Below, piece by piece: positions 50,801-62,800 of a stretch of DNA of 64,000 nucleotides. Position numbers and translations under genes: made by a program. Position 1 is the stretch's first letter. Each line of letters opens with the position of its first letter. The notes under the pieces were generated by a model. That model saw only the letters and a list, made by a program, of their open reading frames with translations. It was not told the origin of the DNA and searched no databases. The DNA is from Eledone cirrhosa (taxonomy: Eukaryota > Mollusca > Cephalopoda > Octopoda > Eledonidae): assembly GCA_964016885.1 (NCBI GenBank), contig OZ024742.1, forward strand, positions 15,324,507 to 15,388,506, given 5' to 3'.

Positions 50801-53800
50801 GTAATATATCCACTAGTTCCACTCTACCAATGTAATATGTCCACTAGTTCCACTCTACCAATGTAGGATGTCCACTAGTTCCACTGTACCAATGTAATAT
50901 GTCCACTAGTTCCACTCTACCAATGTAGGATATCCACTAGTTCCACTCTACCAATGTAATATGTCCACTAGTTCCACTCTACCAATGTAGGATATCCACT
51001 AGTTCCACTCTACCAATGTAATATGTCCACTAGTTCCACTCTACCAATGTAGGATGTCCACTAGTTCCACTCTACCAATGTAATATGTCCACTAGTTCCA
51101 CTCTACCAATGTAATATGTCCACTAGTTCCACTCTACCAATGTAATATGTTCACTAGTTCCACTCTACCAATGTAATATGTCCCCTAGTTCCACTCTACC
51201 AATGTAATATGTCCACTAGTTCCACTCTACCAACGTAATATGTTCACTTGTTTCACTCTACCAATGTAATATGTCCACTAGTTCCACCCTACCAATGTAG
51301 TATGTCCACTAGTTCCACTCTACCAATGTAATATGTCCACTAGTTCCACTCTACCAATGTAGTATGTCCACTAGTTCCACTCTACCAATGTAATATGTAC
51401 ACTAGTTCCACTCTACCAATGTAATATGTCCACTAGTTCCACTCTACCAATGTAATATGTCCACTAGTTCCAATCTACCAATGTAATATGTCCACTAGTC
51501 CCACGCTACCAATGTAATATGTTCACTAGTTCCACTCTACCAATGTAATATGTCCACTAGTTCCACTCTACCAATCTAGGATGTCCACTAGTTCCACTCT
51601 ACCAATGTAATATGTCCACTAGTTCCACTCTACGAATGTAATATGTCCACTAGTTCCACTCTACCAATGTAGGATGTCCACTAGTCCCACTCTACCAATG
51701 TAGGGTGTCCACTAGTTCCACTCTACCAATGTAATATGTCCACTAGTTCCACTCTACCAATGTAGTATGTCCACTAGTTTTACTCTACCAATGTAATATG
51801 TACACTAGTTCCACTCTACCAATGTAATATGTCCACTAGTTCCACTCTACCAATGTAATATGTTCACTAGTTCCACTCTACCAATGTAATATGTCTACTA
51901 GTTCCACTCTACCAATGTAATATGTCCACTAGTTCCACTCTACCAATGTAATATGTACACTAGTTCCACTATACCAATGTAGGATGTCCACTAATTCCAC
52001 TCTATCAATGTAATATGTCCACTAGTTCCACTCTACCAATGTAGGATGTCCACTAGTTCCACTCTACCAATGTAGGATGTCCACTAGTTCCACTCTACCA
52101 ATGTAGGATGTCCACTAGTTCCACTCTACCAATGTAGGATGTCCACTAGTTCCACTCTACCAATGTAATATGTCCACTAGTTCCACTCTATCTATGTAAT
52201 ATGTCCACTAGTTCCACTCTACCAATGTAATATGTCCACTAGTTCCACTCTACCAATGTAGGATGTCCACTAGTTCCACTCTACCAATGTAATATGTCCA
52301 CTTGTTCCACTCTACCAATGTAATATGTCCACTAGTTCCACTCTACCAATGTAATATGTCCACTAGTTCCACTCTACCAATGTAGGATGTCCACTAGTTC
52401 CACTCTACCAATGTAGGATGTCCACTAGTTCCACTCTACCAATGTAGGATGTCCACTAGTTCCACTCTACCAATGTAATATGTCCACTATTTCCACTCTA
52501 CCAATGTAATATGTCCACTAGTTCCACTCTACCAATGTAGGATGTCCACTAGTTCCACTCTACCAATGTAGGATGTCCACTAGTTCCACTCTACCAATGT
52601 AGGATGTCCACTAGTTCCACTCTACCAATGTAGGATGTCCACTAGATCCACTCTACCAATGTAATATGTCCACTAGTTCCACTCTACCAATGTAGGATGT
52701 CCACTAGTTCCACTCTACCAATGCAATATGTCCACTAGTTCCACTCTACCAATGTAGGATGTCCACTAGTTCCACTCTACCAATGTAATATGTCCACTAG
52801 TTCCACTCTACCAATGTAATATGTCCACTAGTTCCACTCTACCAATGTAATATGTCCACTAGTTCCACTCTACCAACGTAATATATCCACTAGTTCCACT
52901 CTACCAATGTAATATGTCCACTAGTTCCACTCTACCAATGTAGGATGTCCACTAGTTCCACTGTACCAATGTAATATGTCCACTAGTTCCACTCTACCAA
53001 TGTAGGATATCCACTAGTTCCACTCTACCAATGTAATATGTCCACTAGTTCCACTCTACCAATGTAGGATATCCACTAGTTCCACTCTACCAATGTAATA
53101 TGTCCACTAGTTCCACTCTACCAATGTAGGATGTCCACTAGTTCCACTCTACCAATGTAATATGTCCACTAGTTCCACTCTACCAATGTAATATGTCCAC
53201 TAGTTCCACTCTACCAATGTAGGATGTCCACTAGTTCCACTCTACCAATGTAGGATGTCCACTAGTTCCACTCTACCAATGTAATATGTCCACTAGTTCC
53301 ACTCTACCAATGTAGGATCTCCACTAGTTCCACTCTACCAATTTAATATGTCCACTAGTTCCACTCTACCAATGTAGGATGTCCACTAGTTCCACTCTAC
53401 CAATGTAGGATGTCCACTAGTTCCACTCTACCAATGTAATATGTCAACTAGTTCCACTCTACCAATGTAATATGTTCACTAGTTCCACTCTACCAATGTA
53501 ATATGTCCCCTAGTTCCACTCTACCAATGTAATATGTCCACTAGTTCCACTCTACCAACGTAATATGTTCACTTGTTTCACTCTACCAATGTAATATGTC
53601 CACTAGTTCCACCCTACCAATGTAGTATGTCCACTAGTTCCACTCTACCAATGTAATATGTCCACTAGTTCCACTCTACCAATGTAGTATGTCCACTAGT
53701 TCCACTCTACCAATGTAATATGTACACTAGTTCCACTCTACCAATGTAATATGTCCACTAGTTCCACTCTACCAATGTAATATGTCCACTAGTTCCAATC

Positions 53801-56800
53801 TACCAATGTAATATGTTCACTAGTTCCTCTACCAATGTAATATGTTCACTAGTTCCACTCTACCAATGTAATATGTCCCCTAGTTCCACTCTACCAATGT
53901 AATATGTCCACTAGTCCCACGCTACCAATGTAATATGTTCACTAGTTCCACTCTACCAATGTAATATGTCCACTAGTTCCACTCTACCAATGTAGGATGT
54001 CCACTAGTTCCACTCTACCAATGTAATATGTCCACTAGTTCCACTCTACCAATGTAGGTTGTCCACTAGTTCCACTCTACCAATGTAATATGTCCACTAG
54101 TTCCACTCTACTAATGTAATATGTCCACTAGTTCCACTCTACCAATGTAGGATGTACACTAGTTCCACTCTACCAATGTAGGATGTACACTAGTTCCACT
54201 CTACCAATGTAATATGTCCACTAGTTCCACTCTACCAATGTAGTATGTCCACTAGTTCCACTCTACCAATGTAATATGTCCACTAGTTCCACTCTACCAA
54301 TGTAATATGTCCACTAGTTCCACTCTACCAATGTAGTATGTCCACTAGTTTTACTCTACCAATGTAATATGTACACTAGTTCCACTCTACCAATGTAATA
54401 TGTCCACTAGTTCCACTCTACCAATGTAATATGTTCACTAGTTCCACTCTACCAATGTAATATGTCTACTAGTTCCACTCTACCAATGTAATATGTCCAC
54501 TAGTTCCACTCTACCAATGTAATATGTACACTAGTTCCACTATACCAATGTAGGATGTCCACTAATTCCACTCTACCAATGTAATATGTCCACTAGTTCC
54601 ACTCTACCAATGTAAGATGTCCACTAGTTCCACTCTACCAATGTAGGATGTCCACTAGTTCCACTCTACCAATGTAGGATGTCCACTAGTTCCACTCTAC
54701 CAATGTAGGATGTCCACTAGTTCCACTCTACCAATGTAATATGTCCACTAGTTCCACTCTATCTATGTAATATGTCCACTAGTTCCACTCTACCAATGTA
54801 ATATGTCCACTAGTTCCACTCTACCAATGTAGGATGTCCACTAGTTCCACTCTACCAATGTAATATGTCCACTAGTTCCACTCTACCAATGTAATATGTC
54901 CACTAGTTCCACTCTACCAATGTAATATGTCCACTAGTTCCACTCTACCAATGTAGGATGTCCACTAGTTCCACTCTACCAATGTAGGATGTCCACTAGT
55001 TCCACTCTACCAATGTAGGATGTCCACTAGTTCCACTCTACCAATGTAATATGTCCACTATTTCCACTCTACCAATGTAATATGTCCACTAGTTCCACTC
55101 TACCAATGTAGGATGTCCACTAGTTCCACTCTACCAATGTAGGATGTCCACTAGTTCCACTCTACCAATGTAGGATGTCCACTAGTTCCACTCTACCAAT
55201 GTAGGATGTCCACTAGTTCCACTCTACCAATGTAGGATGTCCACTAGTTCCACTCTACCAATGCAATATGTCCACTAGTTCCACTCTACCAATGTAGGAT
55301 GTCCACTAGTTCCACTCTACCAATGTAATATGTCCACTAGTTCCACTCTACCAATGTAATATGTCCACTAGTTCCACTCTACCAACGTAATATATCCACT
55401 AGTTCCACTCTACCAATGTAATATGTCCACTAGTTCCACTCTACCAATGTAGGATGTCCACTAGTTCCACTGTACCAATGTAATATGTCCACTAGTTCCA
55501 CTCTACCAATGTAGGATATCCACTAGTTCCACTCTACCAATGTAATATGTCCACTAGTTCCACTCTACCAATGTAGGATATCCACTAGTTCCACTCTACC
55601 AATGTAATATGTCCACTAGTTCCACTCTACCAATGTAGGATGTCCACTAGTTCCACTCTACCAATGTAATATGTCCACTAGTTCCACTCTACCAATGTAA
55701 TATGTCCACTAGTTCCACTACCAATGTAGGATGTCCACTAGTTCCACTCTACCAGTGTAGGATGTCCACTAGTTCCACTCTACCAATGTAATATGTCCAC
55801 TAGTTCCACTCTACCAATGTAGGATCTCCACTAGTTCCACTCTACCAATTTAATATGTCCACTAGTTCCACTCTACCAATGTAGGATGTCCACTAGTTCC
55901 ACTCTACCAATGTAGGATGTCCACTAGTTCCACTCTACCAATGTAATATGTCAACTAGTTCCACTCTACCAATGTAGTATGTCCACTAGTTCCACTCTAC
56001 CAATGTAATATGTACACTAGTTCCACTCTACCAATGTAATATGTCCACTAGTTCCACTCTACCAATGTAATATGTCCACTAGTTCCAATCTACCAATGTA
56101 ATATGTTCACTAGTTCCTCTACCAATGTAATATGTTCACTAGTTCCACTCTACCAATGTAATATGTCCCCTAGTTCCACTCTACCAATGTAATATGTCCA
56201 CTAGTCCCACGCTACCAATGTAATATGTTCACTAGTTCCACTCTACCAATGTAATATGTCCACTAGTTCCACTCTACCAATGTAGGATGTCCACTAGTTC
56301 CACTCTACCAATGTAATATGTCCACTAGTTCCACTCTACCAATGTAGGTTGTCCACTAGTTCCACTCTACCAATGTAATATGTCCACTAGTTCCACTCTA
56401 CTAATGTAATATGTCCACTAGTTCCACTCTACCAATGTAGGATGTCCACTAGTTCCACTCTACCAATGTAGGATGTACACTAGTTCCACTCTACCAATGT
56501 AATATGTCCACTAGTTCCACTCTACCAATGTAGTATGTCCACTAGTTCCACTCTACCAATGTAATATGTCCACTAGTTCCACTCTACCAATGTAATATGT
56601 CCACTAGTTCCACTCTACCAATGTAGTATGTCCACTAGTTTTACTCTACCAATGTAATATGTACACTAGTTCCACTCTACCAATGTAATATGTCCACTAG
56701 TTCCACTCTACCAATGTAATATGTTCACTAGTTCCACTCTACCAATGTAATATGTCTACTAGTTCCACTCTACCAATGTAATATGTCCACTAGTTCCACT

Positions 56801-59800
56801 CTACCAATGTAATATGTACACTAGTTCCACTATACCAATGTAGGATGTCCACTAATTCCACTCTACCAATGTAATATGTCCACTAGTTCCACTCTACCAA
56901 TGTAAGATGTCCACTAGTTCCACTCTACCAATGTAGGATGTCCACTAGTTCCACTCTACCAATGTAGGATGTCCACTAGTTCCACTCTACCAATGTAGGA
57001 TGTCCACTAGTTCCACTCTACCAATGTAATATGTCCACTAGTTCCACTCTATCTATGTAATATGTCCACTAGTTCCACTCTACCAATGTAATATGTCCAC
57101 TAGTTCCACTCTACCAATGTAGGATCTCCACTAGTTCCACTCTACCAATGTAATATGTCCACTAGTTCCACTCTACCAATGTAATATGTCCACTAGTTCC
57201 ACTCTACCAATGTAATATGTCCACTAGTTCCACTCTACCAATGTAGGATGTCCACTAGTTCCACTCTACCAATGTAGGATGTCCACTAGTTCCACTCTAC
57301 CAATGTAGGATGTCCACTAGTTCCACTCTACCAATGTAATATGTCCACTATTTCCACTCTACCAATGTAATATGTCCACTAGTTCCACTCTACCAATGTA
57401 GGTTGTCCACTAGTTCCACTCTACCAATGTAATATGTCCACTAGTTCCACTCTACTAATGTAATATGTCCACTAGTTCCACTCTACCAATGTAGGATGTC
57501 CACTAGTTCCACTCTACCAATGTAGGATGTCCACTAGTTCCACTCTACCAATGTAATATGTCAACTAGTTCCACTCTACCAATGTAGTATGTCCACTAGT
57601 TCCACTCTACCAATGTAATATGTACACTAGTTCCACTCTACCAATGTAATATGTCCACTAGTTCCACTCTACCAATGTAATATGTCCACTAGTTCCAATC
57701 TACCAATGTAATATGTTCACTAGTTCCTCTACCAATGTAATATGTTCACTAGTTCCACTCTACCAATGTAATATGTCCCCTAGTTCCACTCTACCAATGT
57801 AATATGTCCACTAGTCCCACGCTACCAATGTAATATGTTCACTAGTTCCACTCTACCAATGTAATATGTCCACTAGTTCCACTCTACCAATGTAGGATGT
57901 CCACTAGTTCCACTCTACCAATGTAATATGTCCACTAGTTCCACTCTACCAATGTAGGTTGTCCACTAGTTCCACTCTACCAATGTAATATGTCCACTAG
58001 TTCCACTCTACTAATGTAATATGTCCACTAGTTCCACTCTACCAATGTAGGATGTCCACTAGTTCCACTCTACCAATGTAGGATGTACACTAGTTCCACT
58101 CTACCAATGTAATATGTCCACTAGTTCCACTCTACCAATGTAGTATGTCCACTAGTTCCACTCTACCAATGTAATATGTCCACTAGTTCCACTCTACCAA
58201 TGTAATATGTCCACTAGTTCCACTCTACCAATGTAGTATGTCCACTAGTTTTACTCTACCAATGTAATATGTACACTAGTTCCACTCTACCAATGTAATA
58301 TGTCCACTAGTTCCACTCTACCAATGTAATATGTTCACTAGTTCCACTCTACCAATGTAATATGTCTACTAGTTCCACTCTACCAATGTAATATGTCCAC
58401 TAGTTCCACTCTACCAATGTAATATGTACACTAGTTCCACTATACCAATGTAGGATGTCCACTAATTCCACTCTACCAATGTAATATGTCCACTAGTTCC
58501 ACTCTACCAATGTAAGATGTCCACTAGTTCCACTCTACCAATGTAGGATGTCCACTAGTTCCACTCTACCAATGTAGGATGTCCACTAGTTCCACTCTAC
58601 CAATGTAGGATGTCCACTAGTTCCACTCTACCAATGTAATATGTCCACTAGTTCCACTCTATCTATGTAATATGTCCACTAGTTCCACTCTACCAATGTA
58701 ATATGTCCACTAGTTCCACTCTACCAATGTAGGATCTCCACTAGTTCCACTCTACCAATGTAATATGTCCACTAGTTCCACTCTACCAATGTAATATGTC
58801 CACTAGTTCCACTCTACCAATGTAATATGTCCACTAGTTCCACTCTACCAATGTAGGATGTCCACTAGTTCCACTCTACCAATGTAGGATGTCCACTAGT
58901 TCCACTCTACCAATGTAGGATGTCCACTAGTTCCACTCTACCAATGTAATATGTCCACTATTTCCACTCTACCAATGTAATATGTCCACTAGTTCCACTC
59001 TACCAATGTAGGATGTCCACTAGTTCCACTCTACCAATGTAGGATGTCCACTAGTTCCACTCTACCAATGTAGGATGTCCACTAGTTCCACTCTACCAAT
59101 GTAGGATGTCCACTAGTTCCACTCTACCAATGTAATATGTCCACTAGTTCCGCTCTACCAATGTAGGATGTCCACTAGTTCCACTCTACCAATGCAATAT
59201 GTCCACTAGTTCCACTCTACCAATGTAGGATGTCCACTAGTTCCACTCTACCAATGTAATATGTCCACTAGTTCCACTCTACCAATGTAATATGTCCACT
59301 AGTTCCACTCTACCAACGTAATATATCCACTAGTTCCACTCTACCAATGTAATATGTCCACTAGTTCCACTCTACCAATGTAGGATGTCCACTAGTTCCA
59401 CTGTACCAATGTAATATGTCCACTAGTTCCACTCTACCAATGTAGGATATCCACTAGTTCCACTCTACCAATGTAATATGTCCACTAGTTCCACTCTACC
59501 AATGTAGGATATCCACTAGTTCCACTCTACCAATGTAATATGTCCACTAGTTCCACTCTACCAATGTAGGATGTCCACTAGTTCCACTCTACCAATGTAA
59601 TATGTCCACTAGTTCCACTCTACCAATGTAATATGTCCACTAGTTCCACTACCAATGTAGGATGTCCACTAGTTCCACTCTACCAGTGTAGGATGTCCAC
59701 TAGTTCCACTCTACCAATGTAATATGTCCACTAGTTCCACTCTACCAATGTAGGATCTCCACTAGTTCCACTCTACCAATTTAATATGTCCACTAGTTCC

Positions 59801-62800
59801 ACTCTACCAATGTAGGATGTCCACTAGTTCCACTCTACCAATGTAGGATGTCCACTAGTTCCACTCTACCAATGTAATATGTCAACTAGTTCCACTCTAC
59901 CAATGTAATATGTTCACTAGTTCCACTCTACCAATGTAATATGTCCCCTAGTTCCACTCTACCAATGTAATATGTCCACTAGTTCCACTCTACCAACGTA
60001 ATATGTTCACTTGTTTCACTCTACCAATGTAATATGTCCACTAGTTCCACCCTACCAATGTAGTATGTCCACTAGTTCCACTCTACCAATGTAATATGTC
60101 CACTAGTTCCACTCTACCAATGTAGTATGTCCACTAGTTCCACTCTACCAATGTAATATGTACACTAGTTCCACTCTACCAATGTAATATGTCTACTAGT
60201 TCCACTCTACCAATGTAATATGTCCACTAGTTCCAATCTACCAATGTAATATGTTCACTAGTTCCTCTACCAATGTAATATGTTCACTAGTTCCACTCTA
60301 CCAATGTAATATGTCCCCTAGTCCACTCTACCAATGTAATATGTCCACTAGTCCCACGCTACCAATGTAATATGTTCACTAGTTCCACTCTACCAATGTA
60401 ATATGTCCACTAGTTCCACTCTACCAATGTAGGATGTCCACTAGTTCCACTCTACCAATGTAATATGTCCACTAGTTCCACTCTACGAATGTAATATGTC
60501 CACTAGTTCCACTCTACCAATGTAGGATGTCCACTAGTCCCACTCTACCAATGTAGGATGTCCACTAGTTCCACTCTACCAATGTAATATGTCCACTAGT
60601 TCCACTCTACCAATGTAATATGTCCACTAGTTCCACTCTACCAATGTAATATCTTCACTAGTTCCACTCTACCAATGTAATATGTCCACTAGTTCCACTC
60701 TACCAATGTAATATGTCCACTAGTTCCACTCTACCAATGTAATATGTCCACTAGTTCCACTCTACCAATGTAATATGTTCACTAATTCCACTCTACCAAT
60801 GTAGTATGTCCACTAGTTCCACTCTACCAATGTAATATATCCACTACTTCCACTCTACCAATGTAGGATGTCCACTAGTTCCACTCTACGAATGTAATAT
60901 GTCCACTAGTTCCACTCTACCAATGTAATATGTCCACTAGTTCCACTCTCCCAATGTAATATGTCCACTAGTTCCACTCTACCGATGTAGGATGTCCACT
61001 AGTTCCACTCTACCAATGTAATATGTCCACTAGTTCCACTCTACCAATGTAGGTTGTCCACTAGTTCCACTCTACCAATGTAATATGTCCACTAGTTCCA
61101 CTCTACTAATGTAATATGTCCACTAGTTCCACTCTACCAATGTAGGATGTCCACTAGTTCCACTCTACCAATGTAGGATGTACACTAGTTCCACTCTACC
61201 AATGTAATATGTCCACTAGTTCCACTCTACCAATGTAGTATGTCCACTAGTTCCACTCTACCAATGTAATATGTCCACTAGTTCCACTCTACCAATGTAA
61301 TATGTCCACTAGTTCCACTCTACCAATGTAGTATGTCCACTAGTTTTACTCTACCAATGTAATATGTACACTAGTTCCACTCTACCAATGTAATATGTCC
61401 ACTAGTTCCACTCTACCAATGTAATATGTTCACTAGTTCCACTCTACCAATGTAATATGTCCACTAGTTCCACTCTACCAATGTAATATGTCCACTAGTT
61501 CCACTCTACCAATGTAATATGTACACTAGTTCCACTATACCAATGTAGGATGTCCACTAATTCCACTCTACCAATGTAATATGTCCACTAGTTCCACTCT
61601 ACCAATGTAAGATGTCCACTAGTTCCACTCTACCAATGTAGGATGTCCACTAGTTCCAATCTACCAATGTAATATATTCACTAGTTCCACTCTACCAATG
61701 TAGGATGTCCACTAGTTCCACTCTACCAATGTAATATGTCCACTAGTTCCACTCTATCAATGTAATATGTCCACTAGTTCCACTCTACCAATGTAATATG
61801 TCCACTAGTTCCACTCTACCAATGTAGGATGTCCACTAGTTCCACTCTACCAATGTAGGATGTCCACTAGTTCCACTCTACCAATGTAGGATGTCCACTA
61901 GTTCCACTCTACCATGTAGGATGTCCACTAGTTCCACTCTACCAATGTAGGATGTCCACTAGTTCCACTCTACCATGTAGGATGTCCACTAGTTCCACTC
62001 TACCAATGTAATATGTCCACTAGTTCCACTCTACCAATGTAATATGTCCACTAGTTCCACTCTATCAATGTAATATGTCCACTAGTTCCACTCTACCAAT
62101 GTAATATGTCCACTAGTTCCACTCTACCAATGTAGGATGTCCACTAGTTCCACTCTACCAATGTAATATGTCCACTAGTTCCACTCTACCAATGTAATAT
62201 GTCCACTAGTTCCACTCTACCAATGTAATATGTCCACTAGTTCCACTCTACCAATGTAGGATGTCCACTCGTTCCACTCTACCAATGTAGGATGTCCACT
62301 AGTTCCACTCTATCAATGTAGGATGTCCACTAGTTCCACTCTACCAATGTAATATGTCCACTATTTCCACTCTACCAATGTAATATGTCCACTAGTTCCA
62401 CTTACCAATGTAGGATGTCCACTAGTTCCACTCTACCAATGTAGGATGTCCACTAGTTCCACTCTACCAATGTAGGATGTCCACTAGTTCCACTCTACCA
62501 ATGTAGGATGTCCACTAGTTCCACTCTACCAATGTAATATGTCCACTAGTTCCACTCTACCAATGTAGGATGTCCACTAGTTCCACTCTACCAATGCAAT
62601 ATGTCCACTAGTTCCACTCTACCAATGTAGGATGTCCACTAGTTCCACTCTACCAATGTAATATGTCCACTAGTTCCACTCTACCAATGTAATATGTCCA
62701 CTAGTTCCACTCTACCAATGTAGGATGTCCACTAGTTCCACTGTACCAATGTAATATGTCCACTAGTTCCACTCTACCAATGTAGGATATCCACTAGTTC

